A stretch of 7,989 nucleotides of DNA from NCBI GenBank assembly GCA_020631035.1, contig JAHDIA010000247.1, positions 331 to 8,319 of the forward strand, read 5' to 3'. The position numbers were made by a program, and so were the translations under genes. Positions 1 through 6,356 of this stretch are shown here, piece by piece (position 1 is the stretch's first letter; every line of letters begins with the position of its first letter). The stretch is from Chitinophagales bacterium (GTDB lineage: Bacteria; Bacteroidota; Bacteroidia; Chitinophagales; UBA2359). The notes under the pieces are model-generated. The model saw only the letters and a list, made by a program, of their open reading frames with translations, had not been told where the DNA came from and ran no database searches.

Positions 1-70
1 AATTCTACATTCGTAATTCTACATTCGTAATTCTACATTCGTAATTCTACATTCGTAATTCTACATTCGC
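1..70. repeat. 14-bp tandem repeat array, at least five units
   Basis: Five consecutive copies of AATTCTACATTCGT fill positions 1-70. The first four are identical and the fifth ends in C instead of T. The array begins at the window edge, so the true copy number may be higher. It runs directly into the promoter block of the first peptidase gene, so the last unit lies about where the -33 region would be. The same unit occurs before the second peptidase gene at 1936-1963. I do not know this repeat as a named family. Confidence 0.95.
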
Positions 71-97
71 AATTCCCCTCAATTATCTCTATCTTTA
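71..97 (+). promoter_or_regulatory. probable promoter of the first M3 peptidase gene
   Basis: Positions 71-96 are identical over 26 bp to 1964-1989 before the second peptidase gene. The block ends in TATCTTTA (90-97), one base off the Bacteroidota -7 consensus TAnnTTTG. No TTG -33 element is seen at the usual distance; that region falls in the last repeat unit and its junction. The A/C-rich leader from 98 to 125 lacks a Shine-Dalgarno sequence, as is usual in this phylum. The -7 assignment is inference from the consensus and from conservation between the two copies. Confidence 0.55.
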
Positions 98-125
98 AAG
101 CCTAATTCAAATCCTAAAACACAAC

Positions 126-1820
126 ATGAAATTTGGAGAGATCCCCTACAAACGTCCTGTGATAGACGAATATGAGGCAAATTATACTCGATTGTTAAGC
201 CAATTCAAGGAGGCGGATAGTTTTGAGGAGCAAGATGTGGCATTGAGGCAAATCTATAAGGAGAGAGACGATTTTGTAACAATGTTTCAATTGGCAAAAA
301 TTCGTTATTTGACAGATACTGCCAATCAGGTATTTCAAAAGGAAGTCAATTATTTTAATCAGGCTTTTCCTGTATATAAAAAACTGCAAACACAGACCTA
401 TCAGGCACTCATCAATGCCAAATACAAAAGCGAATTGGAAAGCAAATGGGGAAGACACTTATTTAATCTTGCTGCACACAAAGCCAAAGCCTTTGATGCT
501 CAAATTATGGTTGATATGCAAGAAGAAAGCCACCTCAAAAGTGTGTATACTCAATTGAAAGGAACAGCACAAATTGAGTTTGAAGGCAAAACCCACAATT
601 TGGCAAGTTTGATGCCTTTTACCCAAGTGAAAGATCGTTCAATTAGAAAAAAAGCTTCGGATGCCTATTGGGGATTTTTTGCAGCAAAGCAAGAAGAGTT
701 GGACGATATATATGACAAACTCGTTAAGGTACGTCATCAGATGGCTGTCAAACTTGGTTATCAAAACTATGCCGACTTGGCTTATATAAAGATGGAGCGT
801 TTGGAGTATAATAAGGAGATGATACAAAATTTTCGTCGGCAAATAGTTGAACACATTGTACCACTTACTCGAAAATTGCGTGCAAGACAACAAAAACGTT
901 TAGGGCTAGATAGTTTGTATGAATATGATTTGAAACTTGAATTTAAATCGGGCAATCCACAACCCAAAGGGACACCTCAAGAAATTTTGGCAAAGGCACA
1001 AAAAATGTATGGCGAATTGTCCAAAGAAACAGGCGAGTTTTTTGATTATATGCTTCGATACGATTTGATGGATGTACTCAACCGAGCAGGCAAGGCTGAT
1101 GCAGGTTTTTCTTGGTCATTGTACAATTACCAACATCCTTTTATTTTTGCCAACTTTAATGGAAGCTTAGAAGATATAGTGGTCTTGACCCACGAAACAG
1201 GACATGCCTTCCAATATTTTTGCAGTCGGCAAAATGAGGTTGTCGAATATAGAATACCGAGTATAGAATCTTGTGAAACTCATGCAATCTCAATGGAATT
1301 TTTGACTTATCCTTGGATGCATCTGTTTTTTGAAGACGATGTAGGTAAATATTTTTATAGACACCTTGGTCGAGGCATTTTATCTTTGCCCTATGGTTGT
1401 TTGGGGGATCACGCACAACATATTTTTTACGAAAATCCACACTTTACACCTCAAGAACGTGCTGATGTGTATAAGGAAATAAAGCGTTTGTATTTGCCTT
1501 ATTATGACTATGACAAGAATGCTTATTTGGAAAGCGGTCGTTTTTGGCAAAGAGAAGGGCATTATTATGAATTACCCTTTTACTATATAGATTATGAATT
1601 GGCGAGAGTGTGTGCGTATCAGTTTTGGCAAAAAAGCAATAAAGATAGAATTGCTGCTTGGAATGATTACCTTGCATTGTGCAAAGCAGGTGGTACTGTT
1701 TCTTTTTTAGAATTGCTTAAAATTGCCAAACTCAAATCTCCCTTTGAAGACAATTGTGTGGCAAGCATCGCCAAAGATGTGGAGGTTTATTTAGAAAGCA
1801 TTGATGATACAAAGTTTTAG
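126..1820 (+). CDS. M3-family zinc oligoendopeptidase, copy 1 (diverged paralogue)
   Basis: Predicted cytoplasmic metallopeptidase of family M3 that would cut short peptides; there is no signal peptide or membrane segment. The zinc motif HETGH is at residues 356-360. Glu384, 28 residues after the first His, is the probable third ligand, and Glu391 follows in the same helix as in PepF-type enzymes. The C-terminal stretch around His479 and FYYIDY (485-490) corresponds to the substrate-binding Tyr/His region of M3 enzymes. The length of 564 residues fits the M3 oligoendopeptidase group that is distinct from classical PepF. It aligns without gaps to the next gene, roughly 70-75% identical by eye. 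Near the active site it departs from what I recall as the family pattern: SLED at 347-350, CLGDHAQH at 425-432, Leu483, Glu491 and Arg494. The zinc ligands are intact, so activity is plausible but specificity may have changed. The ATG at 126 matches the start context of the paralogue. Confidence 0.93.
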   Translation: MKFGEIPYKRPVIDEYEANYTRLLSQFKEADSFEEQDVALRQIYKERDDFVTMFQLAKIRYLTDTANQVFQKEVNYFNQAFPVYKKLQTQTYQALINAKYKSELESKWGRHLFNLAAHKAKAFDAQIMVDMQEESHLKSVYTQLKGTAQIEFEGKTHNLASLMPFTQVKDRSIRKKASDAYWGFFAAKQEELDDIYDKLVKVRHQMAVKLGYQNYADLAYIKMERLEYNKEMIQNFRRQIVEHIVPLTRKLRARQQKRLGLDSLYEYDLKLEFKSGNPQPKGTPQEILAKAQKMYGELSKETGEFFDYMLRYDLMDVLNRAGKADAGFSWSLYNYQHPFIFANFNGSLEDIVVLTHETGHAFQYFCSRQNEVVEYRIPSIESCETHAISMEFLTYPWMHLFFEDDVGKYFYRHLGRGILSLPYGCLGDHAQHIFYENPHFTPQERADVYKEIKRLYLPYYDYDKNAYLESGRFWQREGHYYELPFYYIDYELARVCAYQFWQKSNKDRIAAWNDYLALCKAGGTVSFLELLKIAKLKSPFEDNCVASIAKDVEVYLESIDDTKF

Positions 1821-1935
1821 CTAGAGTGTTTTAATCCTTCGTAAGGAAGGTGGAGGAATTGCGGAAACAGTATAAGGTGGAGGATGGTTTGGAACCATGA
1901 TGTGCTTGATTTTTGGGATTGAAGGATAATAAGAC

Positions 1936-1963
1936 CATTCTAAATTCGTAATTCTACATTCGT
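1936..1963. repeat. 14-bp repeat, two units before the second peptidase gene
   Basis: One exact unit AATTCTACATTCGT lies at 1950-1963, preceded by a degenerate unit at 1936-1949 that matches 12 of 14 bases. The exact unit abuts the conserved promoter block at 1964, the same arrangement as at 57-71 before the first peptidase gene. Copy number therefore differs between the two sites: at least five against two, one of them decayed. Confidence 0.9.
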
Positions 1964-1990
1964 AATTCCCCTCAATTATCTCTATCTTTG
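1964..1990 (+). promoter_or_regulatory. probable promoter of the second M3 peptidase gene
   Basis: The first 26 bp are identical to 71-96. It ends in TATCTTTG (1983-1990), a full match to the Bacteroidota -7 consensus TAnnTTTG, where copy 1 has A in the last position. No TTG -33 element is visible 17-23 bp upstream; that position lies across the repeat junction. The leader to the ATG at 2024 is A/C-rich and resembles the copy 1 leader with small insertions. By consensus, copy 2 should have the stronger -7 element. Confidence 0.65.
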
Positions 1991-2023
1991 CAGACCTATT
2001 TCAAACAACCCTAAAAACACAAA

Positions 2024-3718
2024 ATGAAATTTTCAGAAATCCCTTACAAACGCCCCGTAATGGAAGAATACGAGGCAGACTATACCAAATTACTCACCCA
2101 ATTTAAAGAAGCCAACAGTTTTGAGGAACAAGACGCTACATTGAGTCAAATCAACAAAAAGAGAGATGATTTTGAAACGATGTATCAATTGGCGTACATT
2201 CGGTATACTACTGATACGACCAATGAAACACTCAAAGACGAAGCGAACTACTTTGATGAGGTCAATCCTTTGTATGATAAAATGAAAAATCAGACCTATG
2301 AGGCACTCATCAATGCCAAGTACAAAAACGAATTGGAGACCAAGTGGGGGCAACACATTTTTGATCTTGCAGCCCTCAAGGTCAAGGCGTTTGACCCGCA
2401 AATTATTGGTGATTTGCAAGAGGAGAATCGTCTAAAAAGTGAATACACAAAATTGAAAGGTATGGCAAAAATTGAGTTTGAGGGTAAAACCCACAACTTG
2501 CCAGGTCTTATGCCTTTTATGCAGACCAAAGACCGTTCGATTAGAAAGAAAGCCTCTGAAGCTTATTGGGGCTACTTTGCTCAAAAACAGGAAGAACTAG
2601 ATGACATATTTGACAAGCTTGTGAAGGTTCGTCATAATATGGCGGTCAAAATGGGCTACAAAAACTATGTCGATTTGGGCTATGTGAATATGGAACGCTT
2701 GGACTATACCAAAGAGATGGTTCAAAATTTACGTCAACAAATCGTAGAACATGTTGTGCCCATCACCCAAACATTGCGTGCTAGGCAAAAAAAGCGTTTG
2801 GGTGTTGATAATTTGTATTATTATGATTTTTACTTTGATTTTAAATCGGGCAATCCCAAACCCAAGGGAACACCACAAGAAATATTGGCAAAGGCGCAGA
2901 AAATGTATGGTGAACTGTCGAAAGAAACGGCTGAGTTTTTTGACTATATGCTTAAATATGATTTGTTGGATGTTATCAATAGACCAGGAAAAGCCGATGC
3001 GGGCTATTGTTGGTGTTTGAGTAATTATAAACATCCATTTATTTTTGCCAATTTTAATGGAACTTCTGGAGACATAGACGTATTGACCCACGAAGCAGGA
3101 CACGCCTTCCAATATTTTTGTAGTAGCCAAAGTGGGATTTTGGAATACAGAGAACCGAGTTCAGAGTCTTGCGAAATCCACGCTATGTCGATGGAGGTCT
3201 TAACCTATCCTTGGATGCACACCTTCTTTGAAGAGGATGTTGAAAAATACTTTTTTGCGCACCTTAGTAGAGGTATTTTGTTTTATCCTTATGGTTGTGC
3301 CGTCGATCACGTACAGCACCTCTTTTATGAAAACCCACATTTTACTCCTCAAGAACGTGCCGATGCTTGGAAAGAGATGGAGCGTTTGTATTTGCCTGAT
3401 TACCAATATGACAAAAATGCTTATTTAGAGAGTGGGCGTTATTGGCAAAGACAAGGGCATTTCTTCGAGGACCCATTTTACTATATCGATTATGTATTGG
3501 CAGGAGTTTGTGCCTATCAATTTTGGCAAAAAAGCAATAAAGATAAAGGAGAGGCTTGGAAAGATTACCATACTTTGTGCAAAGCAGGTGGGACAGCCCC
3601 ATTCTTAGAATTGCTCAAAATAGCCAATCTGAAATCGCCCTTTGAGGGGGATTGTGTGGAGCGTATTGCCAAAGACATTGCTGCCTACTTGGAGGGTATT
3701 GATGATACGAAATTTTAA
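2024..3718 (+). CDS. M3-family zinc oligoendopeptidase, copy 2 (canonical paralogue)
   Basis: Predicted cytoplasmic zinc oligopeptidase of family M3, paralogous to the preceding gene and the same length (564 residues). The zinc motif HEAGH is at 356-360 within FNGTSGDIDVLTHEAGHAFQ, which is close to the pattern I recall for this group. Glu384 in SSESCEIHAMSMEV is the probable third zinc ligand. The C-terminal region has VDHVQH (427-432), His479, FEDPFYYIDY (481-490) and AYQFW (497-501). No signal peptide or membrane segment is seen. At the positions where the two copies differ near the active site, this copy carries the more family-like residue, so it is likely the one that kept the original function. 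The start is supported by the aligned N-terminus of copy 1. No convincing terminator follows before the next gene starts 79 bp downstream. Confidence 0.95.
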   Translation: MKFSEIPYKRPVMEEYEADYTKLLTQFKEANSFEEQDATLSQINKKRDDFETMYQLAYIRYTTDTTNETLKDEANYFDEVNPLYDKMKNQTYEALINAKYKNELETKWGQHIFDLAALKVKAFDPQIIGDLQEENRLKSEYTKLKGMAKIEFEGKTHNLPGLMPFMQTKDRSIRKKASEAYWGYFAQKQEELDDIFDKLVKVRHNMAVKMGYKNYVDLGYVNMERLDYTKEMVQNLRQQIVEHVVPITQTLRARQKKRLGVDNLYYYDFYFDFKSGNPKPKGTPQEILAKAQKMYGELSKETAEFFDYMLKYDLLDVINRPGKADAGYCWCLSNYKHPFIFANFNGTSGDIDVLTHEAGHAFQYFCSSQSGILEYREPSSESCEIHAMSMEVLTYPWMHTFFEEDVEKYFFAHLSRGILFYPYGCAVDHVQHLFYENPHFTPQERADAWKEMERLYLPDYQYDKNAYLESGRYWQRQGHFFEDPFYYIDYVLAGVCAYQFWQKSNKDKGEAWKDYHTLCKAGGTAPFLELLKIANLKSPFEGDCVERIAKDIAAYLEGIDDTKF

Positions 3719-3797
3719 AAATGAGTCATTCCTTGGTGAATTTATACCTATATTTATTGTCTGTTAATTCTGTTTATCAAACAAACAACACACAATT

Positions 3798-4943
3798 ATG
3801 GAATCGAAACCAAGGGAACGGATTCAGTTTGGAGAAGGGAAAATAAGTGGATACTTTTCAATATTTTTGGCATTGATGGGTATATTTGGCGTCCTTTGTG
3901 CCTATTTTCCATCTTATTTAACCACGCCCGATTTTAGAAAAGCATACGACCCACAATTGGTCAAATGGGTTTTACTGGGCTGCTTGGTGCTGTCCTTTTT
4001 ATTTGCCCTGTGGAGTTTTCTGGTGAGCAATCGGCGCAAATATGGCTTTATAGCAGTCATACTCATTGCCATTGCCATTTTTATGGGAACCCACCTTCCT
4101 GAAGCTCGAAACATTACTGACAAATCTTTTACCGTTGGACTAGATTGGCTGGTCATTGACTTGCTCATTTCGGCAGCCATTTTTGTACCCATAGAACTGT
4201 TTTTACCCAAACGGACCAAACAAACCAAGTTTCATCCCGAATGGCGTACAGATTTGATTTACTTTATAGTAAGTCATTTATTGATACAAATTACAGGTGT
4301 TTTGGTACAATTGCCTGCCATTCATTTATTCAAAAACATCGGACTCGAAGGACTACAAACAATGGTACAATCCATTCCTTTTGTTTTGCAGTTGTTCTTT
4401 GCATTATTCATAGCTGATTTGTTCCAATATTCAGGGCATTATCTATTCCACAAAGTGCCTTATTTGTGGCGATTTCATGCGGTACACCACTCAACCAAAC
4501 ATATGGATTGGTTGGCAGGTTCTAGAACACACTTTTTCGATTTGGTAGTGGTACGAGCAGTAACCTTTTTGCCTATTTATGTGTGTGGATTCAGTACCGC
4601 CGTTTTTTCAACTTATATTGTCATTGTTGCTTTACAGGCAGTTTTGGCACACGCCAATACACGCATCAATTTTGGTTGGTTAAAATATGTATTTGTAACC
4701 CCCCAATACCACCATTGGCACCATGCAGATGATCCCGCAGCCTACAATAAAAACTTTGCCATTCATTTGCCTTTAATAGATATGATATTTGGAACTTATT
4801 ATGATAGGGGAGACGAATGGCCCGAAAAAACAGGCTTAGACGATGCTCATTTTCCCAAAGGATTCGCTAGACAATTAATTTATCCTTTTCAAAAAGATCC
4901 ATTGGCAAAAGATGATGAACTTACTGATATTAGCGAACGTTAA
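3798..4943 (+). CDS. sterol desaturase / fatty acid hydroxylase-family membrane protein
   Basis: Predicted integral membrane di-iron oxygenase of the fatty acid hydroxylase superfamily, acting on a lipid substrate I cannot name. The histidine boxes are HYLFH (214-218), HAVHH (227-231) and HHWHH (305-309); His235, His245 and His285 are further possible ligands. Hydrophobic segments lie near 17-37, 55-76, 83-98, 114-136, 152-173, 192-210 and 247-282. The catalytic domain starts near residue 115, so the first 100 or so residues form an extra membrane region with three hydrophobic segments. The length of 381 residues exceeds the compact family members I know for that reason. The leader is A/C-rich without a Shine-Dalgarno sequence. 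TATATTTA at 3749-3756 is a possible -7 element, but no well-spaced TTG precedes it. The next gene starts 12 nt after the stop, suggesting co-transcription. The family is secure; reaction and substrate are not. Confidence 0.92.
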   Translation: MESKPRERIQFGEGKISGYFSIFLALMGIFGVLCAYFPSYLTTPDFRKAYDPQLVKWVLLGCLVLSFLFALWSFLVSNRRKYGFIAVILIAIAIFMGTHLPEARNITDKSFTVGLDWLVIDLLISAAIFVPIELFLPKRTKQTKFHPEWRTDLIYFIVSHLLIQITGVLVQLPAIHLFKNIGLEGLQTMVQSIPFVLQLFFALFIADLFQYSGHYLFHKVPYLWRFHAVHHSTKHMDWLAGSRTHFFDLVVVRAVTFLPIYVCGFSTAVFSTYIVIVALQAVLAHANTRINFGWLKYVFVTPQYHHWHHADDPAAYNKNFAIHLPLIDMIFGTYYDRGDEWPEKTGLDDAHFPKGFARQLIYPFQKDPLAKDDELTDISER

Positions 4944-4955
4944 TGATTCAAAAAA

Positions 4956-5519
4956 ATGCTGAATTATCCTATCAAATCAAACGAAATACTTTCCCAAAAA
5001 CTTCGTACATTGGGCATCAACTCAATGGACGAAGTTTTGACCTATGTGCAACAAATGCTCTATGCTCGAATTTCAGACAAAAACAATTTGGAATTGTTGC
5101 TATCAGAACAAAGAGGTACTTGTAGCACCAAGCACGCCTTCGTCAAAAAAGTGGCAGAAGAAAATGAGGATCAAGATTTACAACTCATCATTGGCATTTA
5201 TAAAATGAATCGAGCCAATACGCCAGGTATAAAAGACGAACTCGAAAAACACAATTTAGCTTATATGCCCGAAGCACACTGCTACCTCAAATGGAACAAC
5301 AAAGCCATAGACATTACCACTCCGCAATCCAATTTTGATAAAATCGCTCCTGCTTTGTTGGAAGAACATTCCATTAAATCTCACCAAACAGGACAATACA
5401 AAGTCGATTTGCACCAAAACTATCTCCTTCGGTGGTTGCCTCAACAAAAGCTTCCATTCTCTTTCGAGCAAATCTGGGAAATCCGAGAAAATTGCATTCG
5501 AAGATTGAGTGGAAACTAA
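4956..5519 (+). CDS. small transglutaminase-like domain protein
   Basis: A 187-residue protein with the hallmarks of the transglutaminase-like (papain-like cysteine) fold: Cys56 in RGTCSTKHAFV at the start of a helix, His108 in PEAHCYLKW, and Asp119 in AIDITTP, in the order and spacing expected of a Cys-His-Asp set. Such domains may be proteases, amidases or cross-linking enzymes; the substrate cannot be told from the sequence. There is no signal peptide, so it is likely cytoplasmic. The ATG at 4956 is the first start after an in-frame stop at 4944-4946 and lies 12 nt past the stop of the hydroxylase-like gene, which points to a two-gene transcription unit. It is a single-domain protein. The fold assignment rests on motif pattern, not on a search. 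Confidence 0.8.
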   Translation: MLNYPIKSNEILSQKLRTLGINSMDEVLTYVQQMLYARISDKNNLELLLSEQRGTCSTKHAFVKKVAEENEDQDLQLIIGIYKMNRANTPGIKDELEKHNLAYMPEAHCYLKWNNKAIDITTPQSNFDKIAPALLEEHSIKSHQTGQYKVDLHQNYLLRWLPQQKLPFSFEQIWEIRENCIRRLSGN

Positions 5520-5521
5520 TT

Positions 5522-5657
5522 ATATAATTTAATTACTTTTGGTGCAACGCCACTGGTTCATGGCTAGGCTCACTCTGGTTAACCAACGCAGGTTTTATAT
5601 TTCATACAAGCGTTTATCCCCCCGCTCATCCGACGCTTCTAGAACTATAAATTATAT
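5522..5657. repeat. 136-bp intergenic segment bounded by 10-bp inverted repeats
   Basis: ATATAATTTA at 5522-5531 is the perfect reverse complement of TAAATTATAT at 5648-5657. The enclosed 116 bp are visibly richer in G and C than the flanks and contain further symmetry: AAGCGT (5608-5613) against ACGCTT (5633-5638), the palindrome GGTTAACC (5577-5584), and TGGTT (5554-5558) against AACCA (5581-5585). It begins 2 bp after one gene and ends just before the next promoter. It could be a small non-autonomous mobile element, a structured RNA or a dispersed intergenic repeat. No clear target-site duplication is seen, and AT-rich 10-mers can pair by chance. Confidence 0.45.
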
Positions 5658-5660
5658 CTG

Positions 5661-5690
5661 TTGAAAAAAACAAAAAAAATCCATATTTTG
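5661..5690 (+). promoter_or_regulatory. probable promoter of the TerB-like gene
   Basis: TTG at 5661-5663 is followed after 20 nt by TATTTTG (5684-5690), one base short of the Bacteroidota -7 consensus TAnnTTTG. The spacing lies in the usual 17-23 range. The interval between the elements is an A-rich tract. Transcription would start near 5697, leaving a leader of about 30 nt to the ATG at 5728. Confidence 0.5.
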
Positions 5691-5727
5691 AGCCAATATA
5701 AGCCTAATCTAAAACTAAAATCAAACT

Positions 5728-6141
5728 ATGATACCCAAGGACATAGACATTCGCAAGACAACCATTCTCTTGTTGTATCAGCAAGCCAAAGAAGATGACT
5801 TTGTTCATCCATTTGAGATGAAATACATTTTCAAAGTAGTTAACGAACTGGGCTTCGACAACGAAGTACTCAAAGAGGTCAATCAAAACCCATTGCCTTT
5901 TGAGTTCAAGCTACCCGAAGAGGAACACAGTCGGATGCAAATTTTATATCATCTCTTATTCCTCACCAAGTTTGATCAAGAAGTATCTGATAGAGAAGTT
6001 AACTTTCTCAAAGGCTTGGGACTAAGACTAGGTTTAAGAGACGACTTTATCCAAGATATGACCGATGTGATGAAGCAACACATTGGACAAATAGTCCCTC
6101 CTGGTGCCCTCCTGAATGTGATTAGAAAATACCTCAATTAA
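5728..6141 (+). CDS. TerB-like helical protein
   Basis: A 137-residue soluble, all-helical protein resembling the TerB/DjlA N-terminal-like family. Two similar acidic helix-turn segments are visible: KEDDFVHPFEMKYIFKV at about 21-37 and KFDQEVSDREVNFLKGLG at about 81-98, the latter followed by LRLGL. These fit the family pattern of an acidic loop followed by a conserved Glu two or three residues on. TerB-like domains are linked to metal binding and stress or envelope functions, but stand-alone copies like this one are mostly uncharacterised, so I assign no function. There is no signal peptide. Its TAA stop overlaps the ATG of a small membrane protein gene by one base, suggesting translational coupling. 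Nothing else of a tellurite-resistance cluster is present, so the name should not be read as tellurite resistance. Confidence 0.72.
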   Translation: MIPKDIDIRKTTILLLYQQAKEDDFVHPFEMKYIFKVVNELGFDNEVLKEVNQNPLPFEFKLPEEEHSRMQILYHLLFLTKFDQEVSDREVNFLKGLGLRLGLRDDFIQDMTDVMKQHIGQIVPPGALLNVIRKYLN

Positions 6142-6251
6142 TGAAGAGAACGGGTTATTTATACCCAATTATTGGACAAGTCTTACTGGTTTTTCTTGTA
6201 TTTCTACAATTGTGGGAGTATTTCTTAACACATAAAAAGCGAATGCAATAA
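6141..6251 (+). CDS. 36-residue single-pass membrane protein
   Basis: A short open frame whose ATG shares one base with the stop of the TerB-like gene (TAATG at 6139-6143). The product starts MKRTGYLYPIIG and has one hydrophobic segment at about residues 9-29, rich in Leu, Val, Phe and Ile. The tail HKKRMQ is strongly basic, which by the positive-inside rule would place the C-terminus in the cytoplasm; the N-terminus also has Lys2 and Arg3, so orientation is uncertain. Support comes from the stop-start overlap, the clean membrane-protein composition and the lack of another use for this stretch. Against it are its small size and the absence of a recognised homologue. If real, it is probably a membrane partner translated together with the TerB-like protein. 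Confidence 0.5.
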   Translation: MKRTGYLYPIIGQVLLVFLVFLQLWEYFLTHKKRMQ

Positions 6252-6281
6252 TGTTTGAGTTTTTGGACAAATAAGGGACGA

Positions 6282-6309
6282 TTGTTGTAGTGAAAAAAGA
6301 CTATATTTG
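6282..6309 (+). promoter_or_regulatory. Bacteroidota-type promoter of the FadL/OmpP1-like gene
   Basis: TTG at 6282-6284, 17 nt, then TATATTTG at 6302-6309, a full match to TAnnTTTG. This is the best promoter in the window. The expected start of transcription is near 6316, giving a leader of about 40 nt before the ATG at 6357. It separates the outer membrane protein gene from the TerB-like unit upstream. Confidence 0.75.
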
Positions 6310-6356
6310 TTACCAAATTTTCAACCAGAGTATTTAGAGAGAACGTATACAAAAAG

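Noticed and set aside
1..70. Tandem repeats as a CRISPR array
   Set aside because: The 14-bp units are directly contiguous with no spacers, so this is a simple tandem repeat.
1884..1898. 6-bp stem with 3-nt loop (ATGGTT/AACCAT) after the first peptidase gene, considered as a terminator
   Set aside because: The stem is short and the following T run starts about 12 nt later, so it is not a convincing intrinsic terminator. The 5-bp hairpin at 1835-1847 is weaker still.
3749..3756. TATATTTA as a promoter -7 element for the hydroxylase-like gene
   Set aside because: One base off consensus, and the only nearby TTG (3733-3735) is 13 nt away, too close for the usual 17-23 nt spacing. It remains possible but is not listed as a feature.
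4943..5125. 60-codon frame starting in the TAATG overlap with the hydroxylase-like gene
   Set aside because: It overlaps the transglutaminase-like gene in another frame and its product has no recognisable pattern. The overlapping 4956 frame has the catalytic residues and is much longer.
5728..6141. Tellurite-resistance operon suggested by the TerB-like gene
   Set aside because: No other ter genes are nearby; stand-alone TerB-like proteins are widespread and do not imply tellurite resistance.
6251..6274. Seven-codon frame beginning in a second TAATG overlap after the small membrane protein gene
   Set aside because: Too short to support and without any distinctive composition; probably chance.
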